The position numbers and the translations under genes were made by a program. The notes beneath the pieces are model-generated. The model saw nothing but the letters and a program-made list of their open reading frames with translations, was not told where the DNA came from and searched no databases. Of a DNA stretch of 64,000 bases, positions 27,124-36,035 are shown in pieces (the first letter of the stretch is position 1; every line of letters starts with the position of its first letter). This DNA is from Candidatus Dependentiae bacterium (GTDB lineage: Bacteria > Babelota > Babeliae > Babelales > RVW-14): positions 57,716-121,715 of the forward strand of contig JAFEAY010000028.1 in assembly GCA_018266175.1 (NCBI GenBank), given 5' to 3'.

Positions 27124-28485
27124 TTAGTTTAAATCACTTGGATAGCCACAAGCAAATAAGAGGTCGCGGTAGCTCTTTTCAGCACTTACTCTTTGACTGA
27201 GCCATGCTAAGTGTTCTTGCTCCCACGCAGTGAGTGCTGTGCTTAATTCAACTTTTGAAGTGTTACCAATTTCAAGATTTTGCTTGGCAAGCGCGAGATC
27301 ATTTTTTACTTGTGCAAGTCGAATTTCCCGAGCTTGGAGTTGCACAAGCGCTTTGCTGAGAGTGTAATATGTTTCTTCAATATCGATACGAATCTTTTGT
27401 CTGGTTTGCTCAGTTTCAAGAATTGCTTTTATTTTGGTTGCTTCAAATTTGCTTGCTCGAAAATGAGAAAGTGCACCGTCAAAAATGTTCCAGTTAATAT
27501 TTGCACTTACTTGATGATATCCGCTTGGGTTTCTCAAGATATCACCTGATGGGGCAACACGGTGATACAGATGGCTAGATTGCGCAGATACTTCCAACCA
27601 TGGAAGGTTTTGTTTGCGCGCAATACCAACTTTGTCATGTTCAATTTCGATTTGCTTTTTATTGATAGCAAGATCAGGACGATTTTTGATTGCTTGGTTG
27701 TAATAATGGTCAAGCGAAAGTATGTTGATGCTTGCTTCAGGGCTCCAGTGAAGTTGTGTGAGCGATTGTTTTTCTGAATCCGATTCATAGCGAGCTGTGT
27801 TTAAAGAAATACTAACGCGTTGCCCAAGTAAGAACTCTAATTTTCTTTCGGCTATCACTGTATCATTGTCGTAGTTTCCAATGGTGGCAACATCTTGAGC
27901 GTAGTCAGCAGAGCTTTTTAACCAATCTTTTTTATCAAGCAGCTGGACATTAAATTGATGCTCTGCTTTTTTAAACGTCTCCTGAGTCGATACATACAAA
28001 CTTTTTATAAACTCTTGTTTTTGCTGCAAAAACCAAGCATCTAAAAATGAGAGTTCGACTTCATTCTGGACTTTTTGCTTTTCACCATCACTTAAAAATT
28101 CAACGACTTGCGTTTCTTTGCGGCTAAGATTGTACAAATCAAGAGGTCCTCCAAATTTATACACAAGTTGACGAGCTGCAAATGTAGTATTGGAATGTGG
28201 AGATTTATCGCCCTTTGCTTGATCTAACTGATGAGTTAAGGTTAAGTGTGGCAAGTTTCCAGAAAGAAACTCTTTTGCTTGGTACTGACTTGCTTTAATT
28301 GCATACTTCAAACTTTCAAGATTTGGGCGGTGCTTATGCGCAAGTACAACAGCTCGGTCCATGGTCAATGAATAGACCGTCATTTTTAGGGGCAATGGCA
28401 ATACTTCAAGTTTTTTTGACGATGCTTGCCTGGACAGGCAGCACATAGCGATAAGCATGCTCCAGTGCGATATTTTTTTAATCAT
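27124..28485 (-). CDS. TolC-family outer-membrane efflux channel
   Basis: 453 residues with a signal peptide (about 1-23, ending QASSKK). TolC proteins trimerise into an outer-membrane barrel and periplasmic tunnel and serve efflux pumps or type I secretion. The sequence has the two-fold repeat of the family: DRAVVLAHKHRPNLES near 42 and HYYNQAIKNRPDLAINKKQIE near 260, long coiled-coil helices, and GYHQVSANINWNIFDGAL in the second half. It starts five bases after the stop of a GT9 glycosyltransferase, hence one operon. No inner-membrane pump or adaptor gene is adjacent. Type I secretion of the exported proteins in this window is possible but not shown. Confidence 0.9.
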   Translation of the reverse strand: MIKKISHWSMLIAMCCLSRQASSKKLEVLPLPLKMTVYSLTMDRAVVLAHKHRPNLESLKYAIKASQYQAKEFLSGNLPHLTLTHQLDQAKGDKSPHSNTTFAARQLVYKFGGPLDLYNLSRKETQVVEFLSDGEKQKVQNEVELSFLDAWFLQQKQEFIKSLYVSTQETFKKAEHQFNVQLLDKKDWLKSSADYAQDVATIGNYDNDTVIAERKLEFLLGQRVSISLNTARYESDSEKQSLTQLHWSPEASINILSLDHYYNQAIKNRPDLAINKKQIEIEHDKVGIARKQNLPWLEVSAQSSHLYHRVAPSGDILRNPSGYHQVSANINWNIFDGALSHFRASKFEATKIKAILETEQTRQKIRIDIEETYYTLSKALVQLQAREIRLAQVKNDLALAKQNLEIGNTSKVELSTALTAWEQEHLAWLSQRVSAEKSYRDLLFACGYPSDLN

Positions 28486-28490
28486 AGCCT

Positions 28491-29573
28491 TCAGGCTCCC
28501 TGTGTAATACGTACAACTCTGTTAAGTACTTCTTGTGATGATAGTGTATACATACAGTTTTGTTCTGGAACAGTATTTGCATTTTTACCATGAGTTTTTT
28601 GGTAATGATGCGGACATTCAACTTGAATGCAATTTTTAACATTCGCTTCTGTTAAAAATGGTCCATGGCGTCTTTTGCTTGTTGGGCCAAAAATGCCGAG
28701 TGAATTAACTCCAAGAAAATCAGCGATATGGAGCAGTCCTGTATCTGGAGCAATAACCAGCGTTGCATGAGTGAAAAGATATGCCGTTGTGAGTAGGTCC
28801 ATTCTTGGAACAATAATGACAGGAAGGTTATGCTTTTTAATAAAGGGGAGCAGTTTTTCGGCAGCTTCACCGGTAAATGATGTTCCCAAAAGTGTGATAA
28901 TCGGATCACCCGGCTTATTAAAATTGCTACACAGAAGCTTGAGAAGTTCTTGCCAACGCTCAGTTGGCCAGAGCTTTGATGCCCATGTTGTGTTGGGGCA
29001 GAGTGCAATAATTTTTTGAGCGTGATGTTGAGCTAGCCACTTTGCGACCAGCTCTTTGCTATGATCTGAAAAAAAAAGGTCAAAGTCTTGGCGCAAAACA
29101 TGAAGTGCGGGGCAGCTTGGCTGTTGTGTGAGATCATGCACCACATGAGCAGCAAGTGCTAAGTTTTTTTGAATAATATTGGTGTATTGAGAATTGACAT
29201 GATGATGAGTAAAGAACCGGGTCCATGGATCGCGTGCATGTTCTTTTGCAAATCCGTATTTTTTTCCCTTGAGTTGAGCAATAAGAACTGACGTTTTTAA
29301 AATTCCTTGAAAGTCTATTATGGCATCCCACTTGGTTGTTTTAACTTCACGCATAATTTGGGCTGTTGTCTTCCATTGTGCTGGATAAAGATACTTGTCA
29401 GGAAGAACCCATACGCGATCAAGAGCAGGATGATGTGCAAGGAGAGCTGCAGCTTTTTTTTGAACAATCCAGCTGATTTGAGCATGAGGAATTTGTTTTT
29501 TGAGTAAGAAAAGTGCAGGAAGTGTATGAATAACATCTCCAATTGCAGAGACTCGTATGATTAAGATCTTCAT
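28491..29573 (-). CDS. GT9 glycosyltransferase, heptosyltransferase I-like
   Basis: 360 residues. Enzymes of this family add ADP-heptose to the LPS inner core on the cytoplasmic side. The N-terminus MKILIIRVSAIGDVIHTLPA is typical; the donor-binding region has LCPNTTWASKLWP (about 195), VIAPDTGLLHIADFLGV (about 275) and IFGPTSKRRHGP. It resembles WaaC more than WaaF, but the donor cannot be proven. The TolC gene follows directly, so this is the first gene of a leftward envelope operon. The start has only weak AAGAACAAGAA upstream. Confidence 0.88.
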   Translation of the reverse strand: MKILIIRVSAIGDVIHTLPALFLLKKQIPHAQISWIVQKKAAALLAHHPALDRVWVLPDKYLYPAQWKTTAQIMREVKTTKWDAIIDFQGILKTSVLIAQLKGKKYGFAKEHARDPWTRFFTHHHVNSQYTNIIQKNLALAAHVVHDLTQQPSCPALHVLRQDFDLFFSDHSKELVAKWLAQHHAQKIIALCPNTTWASKLWPTERWQELLKLLCSNFNKPGDPIITLLGTSFTGEAAEKLLPFIKKHNLPVIIVPRMDLLTTAYLFTHATLVIAPDTGLLHIADFLGVNSLGIFGPTSKRRHGPFLTEANVKNCIQVECPHHYQKTHGKNANTVPEQNCMYTLSSQEVLNRVVRITQGA

Positions 29574-29662
29574 ATTCTTGTTCTTTTGATGATATGTGCA
29601 TAGACTAAAAAATGTAAAACCTACATGATCATAGCAAAACTCTATGGAGAAAGGGAGTGTGC

Positions 29663-32452
29663 ATGAACTTGTTTTTGCCTATTCATCGCAAATCAATTAC
29701 TCGACTTTTTGTAATTTGTGTAACTGTTGTAACCCTCATTGGCCTACTGTGTTATTTTGGTTATCGCTATAAAAATATGGGGAATGTTTATAGAACAACC
29801 AGGGTTGCTATTCCTGAAGGTAAAATAAAAAAAGTGGTATTGAAAAATGGGATGAAAGTTGTAGCCTTTGAAAACCCATCTTCTGCTAAAGTACTCGTTC
29901 AAATAGCCTACAATATTGGAGCTGCGGTTGAAGAGTCTGGGGAGCGTGGGTTGGCGCATCTTCTTGAGCATCTTATTTTTAAGGGAACAGATAAACTTTC
30001 CGAAACTGACATTGGAGCTATTGCCAGGAGGTATGGAGCAAAATTTAATGCGTTTACCGGGCAAGATGCTACCAGTTATTACTTTGAAGTAAATAAAAAC
30101 AACTGGAAACCATTTGTTGATTTACTTGCGCATTGTATGCAAAATGCTCGTTTCCATCACGATTATTTGGCTTCAGAGGTTAAAACAATTATTCAAGAAT
30201 TGCGTATGCATCGAGATAACTATTCGCGCCTTATGTCTCAAAAAGCTGCCGAGCTTATTTTCCCTCCTAATCATCCGTATCATGATCCTGTCATTGGATA
30301 CAAAGAAGATCTAATTTCGATAACCGCTGCGCAAGTTGAAGCCTTTTATAAAAAATATTATCGTCCAGATCGAGCAACGCTTTTTATTGTTGGTGACGTT
30401 GATATTAATGAAGCATTGTCGTGCGCTACTGAAAAATTTGAATCAATTCCAATTGCACCAGAGTCGGTTGTTAAAGAACTTTCTAATGGAATGCCCGAGT
30501 TGATAACTCATACAACGCGCATTTTTCAGGATGTTAAGAAAGAACGGCTTGGTTTTTATTGGGCAGTTCCAGGAATCATGGATGAAACCGAATTGGTTGC
30601 ATCAGCATTTGAATCCTTATTAGGAAAAGGCAGAAAAAGTAGATTGTATCAAATGTTGGTTGAGGAAAAAAAAGTAGCAACATCGGTGTTTACAAAAAAC
30701 TTTAAACTCATGAACGGTGGTATATTTTTTGTATTTGTTGATCCTGTGCTGGGAAAGTCTGAAAAATGTCGTTCGATTGTACAAAAAGTTTTAAGCTCAA
30801 TTATTGAAACCGGTTTTTCAGATGAAGAAATTATACGTATGATCAATGGCAAAACGCGTTCTTTCTTGGAAAAGATGTCAAATAATAAAGACTTCACGTA
30901 TCGCTGGATTAAATCATTTTTTAGTACTGATGATGAGCTTGAAATTTTTAAACGGCAAAATCGTTATGAGTTGGTCACCTCAGAGCAACTTCAGAATTTT
31001 GGAGCGCGTTATCTTGATCCCTTTCTTATGAATCAGATTGAAATAGTTCCTGTTCCAGAGAATAAGCGAGAGTTTATAGAAGCTTCACGTAAAATTTGGG
31101 ACAAGGTTGAGCGTAAAATTTTAAAAGCACATAAACGAACATCCCCACTAGAAAAACCTCGAGTGGCGGATACGATGAAAAATCCTGAGCCTTTTGATTT
31201 TAGTTTTCCCAAGCCAGATCGAGTATTTGAGCTTGAAAATGGTTTAAAGATTATGCTCAAATCTAACAAGAATTGGCCAATTGTTGCGATGTGTTGCAAG
31301 CTTAAAGAAGCTGAATATTTTGCTCGAGCACGAGAAGGTCGCGCTCTTGGTGTTATGATGAGTATGTTGATGGAGGGAAGTTCGGGATATTCAAAGAAGG
31401 ATTTGGTTGATTTCTTTGAACAGCGTGGTGTTAAATACCGATTTAGTTCATCAGGTGCTTGCTGTACGGCGCTTGCACATGATGCGGTTGATGTTCTTGA
31501 GCGACTTGCTCATATTGTCATGCAGCCAATACTTCCTAAGGATAGTATTGATCGTATTAAAGCACGCAAGGTCAGTCATTACTACCATGCTCAAGATGTT
31601 CCTCGTTCGCTTGCTCGGCGAGAGCTTCTTAATCTTATTTATAAAGACACTCCGTTTAGTTGGACCTTTGATCAAGCAATTCAAGATCTTGAACATCTGA
31701 CGCGTGCAGATTTGATTAAGTTGCATCAAAAATATATATGCCCAGCACATTTGATGGTATCAATCGTTGGAGACTTTGATGTTGATGAAATGGAAAAAGA
31801 GGCACGACGTATTTTTGGTTTGTGGGAAGAAGTCGGGGCGTATGTTCCTCTTAAGCTACCAGCGGCAAATTTTGTGCCTGGTGAGCAGATTGATATTCCA
31901 ATGTTGCGCAATCAAGTTGCTCTTATGCTCGGTAAACCATCACCTCTTACACTCTATGATGATGCGCTCATTTCAATAAAAATGATTAATTCAGCGTTAT
32001 TTAAATCTTTTGGTTCTCGCATGTACAAGCTGAGAGAACAAACGGGATTATTTTATTCTTCACGAGGCAGATTTGCAGCTCGGTGTTCAAAATTTCCAGG
32101 TTATGATTATGTTGTAACTTTAGTTAAAGGTGAGCAGTTAAAGCTTGCTGAAGAAAAAATTTGTGAAGTAATTACGAATATGGGTGAACATGGAATGACC
32201 GAAGCCGAACTGATTTCAGCCCGTCAGAATCAGCTCAAAAAACTTATCGATGTGACGGCAAGTTGTAAGCGAACTGCAAAAGCATTTATTTATCAAGAAT
32301 CGCTTAAATTAGGATTTAATTACTTTGATAAGCTTTTAGAGCGTGTTCAAACCATAACACTTGATGAGGTCAATAAAGTTGCAGCTCAATATGTCAACGC
32401 ACAAGATATGGCTCGTGTGCGTGTTGGGCGGTTTGAAGGTTTGAATCAGTAA
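29663..32452 (+). CDS. Double-domain M16 zinc peptidase, membrane-anchored
   Basis: 929 residues from the ATG after AAGGGAG. A single N-terminal hydrophobic segment (about 13-35) anchors it, probably facing the periplasm. The first M16 domain has the inverted zinc motif HLLEH (about residue 97) and the second zinc-ligand region ELRMHRD about 75 residues later. The second domain, from about residue 520 (FELENGLKIMLKSN), lacks HxxEH, as in the inactive halves of pitrilysin-like enzymes. Length matches single-chain pitrilysins. It is probably a peptide-degrading or processing enzyme; the substrate is unknown. It overlaps the convergent next gene by seven bases. Confidence 0.9.
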   Translation: MNLFLPIHRKSITRLFVICVTVVTLIGLLCYFGYRYKNMGNVYRTTRVAIPEGKIKKVVLKNGMKVVAFENPSSAKVLVQIAYNIGAAVEESGERGLAHLLEHLIFKGTDKLSETDIGAIARRYGAKFNAFTGQDATSYYFEVNKNNWKPFVDLLAHCMQNARFHHDYLASEVKTIIQELRMHRDNYSRLMSQKAAELIFPPNHPYHDPVIGYKEDLISITAAQVEAFYKKYYRPDRATLFIVGDVDINEALSCATEKFESIPIAPESVVKELSNGMPELITHTTRIFQDVKKERLGFYWAVPGIMDETELVASAFESLLGKGRKSRLYQMLVEEKKVATSVFTKNFKLMNGGIFFVFVDPVLGKSEKCRSIVQKVLSSIIETGFSDEEIIRMINGKTRSFLEKMSNNKDFTYRWIKSFFSTDDELEIFKRQNRYELVTSEQLQNFGARYLDPFLMNQIEIVPVPENKREFIEASRKIWDKVERKILKAHKRTSPLEKPRVADTMKNPEPFDFSFPKPDRVFELENGLKIMLKSNKNWPIVAMCCKLKEAEYFARAREGRALGVMMSMLMEGSSGYSKKDLVDFFEQRGVKYRFSSSGACCTALAHDAVDVLERLAHIVMQPILPKDSIDRIKARKVSHYYHAQDVPRSLARRELLNLIYKDTPFSWTFDQAIQDLEHLTRADLIKLHQKYICPAHLMVSIVGDFDVDEMEKEARRIFGLWEEVGAYVPLKLPAANFVPGEQIDIPMLRNQVALMLGKPSPLTLYDDALISIKMINSALFKSFGSRMYKLREQTGLFYSSRGRFAARCSKFPGYDYVVTLVKGEQLKLAEEKICEVITNMGEHGMTEAELISARQNQLKKLIDVTASCKRTAKAFIYQESLKLGFNYFDKLLERVQTITLDEVNKVAAQYVNAQDMARVRVGRFEGLNQ

Positions 32453-33900
32453 ATATTACTTTGAACTAGAAATGTTGAAAATTGCCACATATCTTTTGGA
32501 GATGGTGCTGATTTTCCAAATGTAAAAAATTGATTTTCACTGCTCAGCGGTGTCCAATTACTTTGTTGTGAAATAAATTTTCCTAGATATGGCTTTGCGA
32601 TTGCAAGGATAGTTTCATGGTCGAAATCGTCAGGCAAGCAAAAGCCAAGATTTGGATTATCAAGCATATATTTGATTGCAGCAACAGCGCTAATGGCAAC
32701 TTGTACCGACGTGCTATTTTGTCCAGGAACAAGTTTGCGGGCTTGAGCAATATCAAGGATGCTTCCAATCCACCACGCACCAAAGTCGTGTCCCATTAAA
32801 AGGCATCCAAGTTCATCAACTCCATCAATGATGTCATCATTCATGATGCGTTGTTTCGGCTGCGCAACAAAGTTACGCATACGGAGTTCAAGTAGCGAAG
32901 CGATTGTTGCATCACTTGGGCAGTAAGCGTAATGGACTGTTGGCCGGTAAACAACTTTTTTATGTTCCCAGACGGTCAGATAATCAGAAATACTGAATGC
33001 TTCACCGTGACGAATAGCCATGCCGATGATTGGTCCAGAGGGAACCCACGAGCGAACGAGTGTGTTAATCCCCATAGAAGCAAGACAGATTTGATTTTTG
33101 GGGCCATTTTCATGAAGTCGTGAACCGTGGGGGATTGTCTTTTCATGTGTGCCCCATCCCAGTTCTGAAGGGGCCATTCCTTCTTCAATAAGGCCTTCAA
33201 CACTCCATGTATTTACAAATTCATTAACGCGCTTGGGCTGCGAGGTTATTTGGGTATCTCGTTCTGAGATATGAATGGTTTTAACGCCGACAAGCTGAGC
33301 AAGCATTGCAAAGTTTTTATTCTGCAATGCTTGCTCAAGAGCTTTTCGTCGTTGGTCGGTTGGTTTTTGAAATAAAATTTTTTGAGCAATTTCTATAAGT
33401 GCTTGTTTAGTGAAGTGTGAAACAAGCCCTGGATTAGCGCCATGGTCAACCATAGCTGTTGCACCTTTTTTGTTCCAGGTAGCAACAAGTTTACGTATAG
33501 CCATTTGACGTGCGTACAGCGTAAGCTCGGTTGGATTCTTCTGTTCAACGTTGCGATATGGTTCCCACTGTTCAACTGACGTGTTGATAAAAAGCACATC
33601 ATGATTGTAGCACCAATCCAGTAAAGTGCAGGTATCAATGTTCCATGCAAGATCAACCAGTATGTCGCCGGCATTAAGATAGCGACTTAAAATGGCATGA
33701 TAGTTTTCTTGGTTAAGACGATCTTGAACGTAAGTAACGCCTTGCTCAAGCGTCTGGGCAACTCGTGCACGTTGATCAACAAAATCTATGATAGTGATAT
33801 TGCTTGCTGGAATATCGATCAAATCAATCATTAAAGGAAGAGCGCATTGCGCAATGCCTCCACAACCGAGTATAAGCATCTTTTTTTGTCTGCTTGCCAC
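32446..33900 (-). CDS. hss: Homospermidine synthase
   Basis: 484 residues. The enzyme joins two putrescines (or putrescine and spermidine) to homospermidine with NAD in the cytoplasm. The Rossmann start KKMLILGCGGIAQCALPLM, TIIDFVDQ, and the signature VDHGANPGLVSHFTKQAL (about 160) fit the bacterial homospermidine synthase family, which is related to saccharopine dehydrogenase. I chose the GTG that lies seven bases after AAAGGAG; an ATG 18 bases upstream would place the ribosome site inside the gene. It is convergent and slightly overlapping with the M16 peptidase gene. Homospermidine is a rare polyamine, so this is an informative metabolic trait. Confidence 0.85.
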   Translation of the reverse strand: MASRQKKMLILGCGGIAQCALPLMIDLIDIPASNITIIDFVDQRARVAQTLEQGVTYVQDRLNQENYHAILSRYLNAGDILVDLAWNIDTCTLLDWCYNHDVLFINTSVEQWEPYRNVEQKNPTELTLYARQMAIRKLVATWNKKGATAMVDHGANPGLVSHFTKQALIEIAQKILFQKPTDQRRKALEQALQNKNFAMLAQLVGVKTIHISERDTQITSQPKRVNEFVNTWSVEGLIEEGMAPSELGWGTHEKTIPHGSRLHENGPKNQICLASMGINTLVRSWVPSGPIIGMAIRHGEAFSISDYLTVWEHKKVVYRPTVHYAYCPSDATIASLLELRMRNFVAQPKQRIMNDDIIDGVDELGCLLMGHDFGAWWIGSILDIAQARKLVPGQNSTSVQVAISAVAAIKYMLDNPNLGFCLPDDFDHETILAIAKPYLGKFISQQSNWTPLSSENQFFTFGKSAPSPKDMWQFSTFLVQSNIY

Positions 33901-34075
33901 TGTGGAACTCCTTTGCATTCATGTAATCCAGATGTTTATCTATTAGGTAGAAAATATATTCTGACATAAAAAAATAAAAAAAGCATAGAATTTGTTTCGA
34001 TTTGACGATCGAGGGTAATTTGGTGGTATTTTTGAATGCAAATAAAATCTGTTTTTTCAAATAGAGCGTAATAAA

Positions 34076-34102
34076 AGAGGGCGAACCTTATGAGTACGCC
34101 CT
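34076..34102 (-). terminator. Hairpin after the leftward exported-protein gene
   Basis: AGGGCG/CGCCCT with a 13-base interior; read leftwards it is followed by CTCTTTTATT, about 35 bases after the stop codon. Weak stem but plausible U-rich tail. Confidence 0.45.
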
Positions 34103-34136
34103 TGTTTTTAAAATAGCAAAAAGAAAGAACTTTTTA

Positions 34137-34877
34137 TTATACGAACATTTTGATAATAGCTTCTGGAGTTGTAGAAAAAGTTTCTGCCAACCAGGTAACA
34201 ACTTCTGGGCAGTAAGGAAGATTTTGGCAAATTGCAGGAAGGCAACCGCGGAGGTCTTCTAGGCTGCATGGGCATTGCTTCCAAAAATCATGAATATTGC
34301 ACAGTTGCTCTTTCGTACAATATTCTAAAATTCCATCTTTACAAAGCTCGGTGCACGCTGTCATATTATGCCATATTGTACAAAGCTCTTCTTTTGTACA
34401 ATATTCTAAAATTCCATATTTACAAAGCTCTGTGCATACCGCTTCATAAATATTTTTATAAGGTATCATAACTGGAAATGCAGCTATTATACGAAGAAGA
34501 GCATAACGTTTCTTGTTTGGTAATTGACGTTCTGCTTGATTGCCTTCATTTTCATTGGCATTATCTATTAGATTCTGATTTTGATCTTCTTGAATAATAA
34601 TATTGTCATTCTTCTGTATCAAGTTATTCTTCTGTATCAAGTTATTGTTCTCTATAACGTGTTCTTCAAATATCATTTCAGGCAAATTCTGTGCTTGATT
34701 TTGAGCTTGAGCAGATTTTTTTACCTGAGCTTTTTCTTGTGCTTTTTTTACTCGAGCACATCGTGTTTTCTTTTGAACTTCTTTTATTGCTCTTTTTCGA
34801 TCTTGATTACCAAAAAGTTGTATATTAGCGGACAGAGAAAGTAACAATAATATTGAAATAAAACGGATCGTTTTCAT
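34137..34877 (-). CDS. Exported protein with an internal 27-residue duplication
   Basis: 246 residues from the ATG after TATGGAGGTTATACC. A signal peptide (about 1-20) is followed by a basic Lys/Arg/Gln region (RKRAIKEVQKKTRC, then AQVKKSAQAQNQAQN), an Asn/Gln/Ile low-complexity stretch with the short repeat NLIQKN, and a Cys-rich domain. Two adjacent 27-residue units begin ELCKYGILEYCTKEELC and ELCKDGILEYCTKEQLC; the DNA units, 81 bases apart, are nearly identical, so the copy is recent. No family was recognised. It sits where yidC might be expected after rpmH-rnpA-yidD. Confidence 0.7.
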   Translation of the reverse strand: MKTIRFISILLLLSLSANIQLFGNQDRKRAIKEVQKKTRCARVKKAQEKAQVKKSAQAQNQAQNLPEMIFEEHVIENNNLIQKNNLIQKNDNIIIQEDQNQNLIDNANENEGNQAERQLPNKKRYALLRIIAAFPVMIPYKNIYEAVCTELCKYGILEYCTKEELCTIWHNMTACTELCKDGILEYCTKEQLCNIHDFWKQCPCSLEDLRGCLPAICQNLPYCPEVVTWLAETFSTTPEAIIKMFV

Positions 34878-34992
34878 GGTATAACCTCCATAGATATTAA
34901 ATATAACCATAACAACAGTATTTACTATTTGAAATAATTAGTCAAACGGGGTATCCGAGGATTGGTTAATAGTGTAATTTTAAGTATTTATT

Positions 34993-35014
34993 GGGCATCA
35001 GAGAGATGCCTTTT
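34993..35014. terminator. Hairpin after yidD
   Basis: GGCATC/GATGCC with a 5-base loop, followed by TTTTT on the plus strand. It lies 37 bases beyond the yidD stop and can end the leftward rpmH-rnpA-yidD transcript, although the T run favours the other direction. Confidence 0.5.
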
Positions 35015-35050
35015 TGTTAAATGAGGTTCAATAAAAAGTGGTTCTAATGA

Positions 35051-35281
35051 CTAGGACTTTATGGAGTGCTTCCACCACCATGCCCGAATAAGTCCTCCTA
35101 GTGGGTTGCAGCTGAGCAAGCGAAGTGAGGTGAGCGCAAAGGCTAACGGCCATGACTTGGTTTGGAATGCTTTTCCAGCGTATTGGCTGCAGGTAACAGG
35201 GTAGATGCAGACATCGTACGAGCCCAGGAGCGGGCGAGCTGCGCCATACAAAAATTGAATGATTCTATAAAATCTATTCAT
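35051..35281 (-). CDS. yidD: Membrane protein insertion efficiency factor
   Basis: 76 residues, the usual size. YidD is a small peripheral membrane protein that helps insertion of inner-membrane proteins with YidC. Seen here: YGAARPLLGS near the N-terminus, the Cys pair CIYPVTCSQYAGKAF (family pattern CxxxPTCSxYA), and LRLLSCNPLGG with the third Cys. The family has Pro-Thr before Cys, here Val-Thr. It starts five bases after the rnpA stop, the canonical order. yidC is not next to it. Confidence 0.88.
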   Translation of the reverse strand: MNRFYRIIQFLYGAARPLLGSYDVCIYPVTCSQYAGKAFQTKSWPLAFALTSLRLLSCNPLGGLIRAWWWKHSIKS

Positions 35282-35286
35282 AGAGA

Positions 35287-35703
35287 TTAATCTTTTAGCG
35301 GGATATTTGTATTTAAAAATTCTTTGATCTGATCAAATGAAAGCGCCTTTGCTTGAGCATAGACAATCAAAACCGATTCAATTGGGTGAAGGTAGAGCTT
35401 GCTCTCATAAAAAATAGCTTTTACTTGTCTTCGAAATCGATTGCGTGCACAGGCGTTACCAAATTTTTTTGGGATAACAACCAAGAGCTTACCGTGCTGA
35501 ACATGTGGATCTTCGAAGGAAGCGTTCTGGTCTGTTAGGATCGGAGCATTCGGAATGGTTTGATCTGGAATTGAGTTTAGAATAGAAAGAGGGGCTTGTA
35601 ATAATTTAAGCCCCAAACTTTTTTTCTTGAGCTTTGCTTTGCTATAAAGATGAGCTACTTCTGATCGCGAAAAATTGAATAATGCAGAAATGCGTACCAT
35701 CAT
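35287..35703 (-). CDS. rnpA: Ribonuclease P protein component
   Basis: 138 residues if started at the first of two adjacent ATGs; a TTG four codons earlier is also possible and no ribosome site is seen for either. RnpA assists the RNase P RNA in 5' maturation of tRNAs. The RNA-binding signature ACARNRFRRQVKAIFYE (about 90-105) is clear, and the order with rpmH upstream and yidD downstream supports it. The stretch between the N-terminal strand and the signature is longer than usual (about 30 extra residues, KAKLKKKSLGLKLL to QNASFEDP). Confidence 0.9.
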   Translation of the reverse strand: MMVRISALFNFSRSEVAHLYSKAKLKKKSLGLKLLQAPLSILNSIPDQTIPNAPILTDQNASFEDPHVQHGKLLVVIPKKFGNACARNRFRRQVKAIFYESKLYLHPIESVLIVYAQAKALSFDQIKEFLNTNIPLKD

Positions 35704-35727
35704 AAGCAAATACAAATAAACGTCGGC

Positions 35728-35862
35728 TTAGACAGCCAGGCGTGTACGGCCTTTTGCTCGTCGACGGTTAATAATTTTGCGACCGTCACTGGTCTTCATA
35801 CGTTTTCTAAAGCCGTGCTTTTTCTTACGTTTACGATTACTTGGCTGATAGGTTACTGACAT
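35728..35862 (-). CDS. rpmH: 50S ribosomal protein L34
   Basis: 44 residues, the standard length. The protein starts [18 protein letters not shown] and continues [20 protein letters not shown], the L34 signature. CTAAAGGAGCTTGCT precedes the ATG. It leads the rpmH-rnpA-yidD operon; dnaA, which often lies upstream, is not here, where a trigger-factor-like gene is found instead. Confidence 0.95.
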   Translation of the reverse strand: MSVTYQPSNRKRKKKHGFRKRMKTSDGRKIINRRRAKGRTRLAV

Positions 35863-35913
35863 AGCAAGCTCCTTTAGGGAATTTAATACAAGAACTCATT
35901 TCAAGTTTGAATA

Positions 35914-35942
35914 AGTCTAGCCTATAAAACTCGAGTCGGCAA
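35914..35942 (-). promoter_or_regulatory. Promoter TTGCCG-N17-TAGACT of rpmH
   Basis: Read leftwards, TTGCCG (35937-35942) and TAGACT (35914-35919) are separated by 17 bases and lie about 50 bases before the rpmH start. Good spacing and position for the strong ribosomal-protein promoter. Confidence 0.65.
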
Positions 35943-35990
35943 GCTAGAATGCACCCTGTAAACACTATTTTTTACTCTATAAATGAATAA

Positions 35991-36035
35991 CCCGCCAATA
36001 TGTTTCAATCTGAATATATTGGCGGGTTTGTTTTT
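35991..36035. terminator. Hairpin at the end of the trigger-factor-like gene
   Basis: An 11-bp stem CCCGCCAATAT/ATATTGGCGGG with a 14-base loop directly follows the leftward stop codon. The plus strand continues TTTGTTTTT, the minus strand TTATTCATTTAT, so it may act both ways and insulate rpmH from the upstream gene. Confidence 0.7.

Noticed and set aside
33900..33918. ATG at 33918 as start of homospermidine synthase
   Set aside because: The ribosome site AAAGGAG would then lie inside the gene; the GTG seven bases after it fits better.
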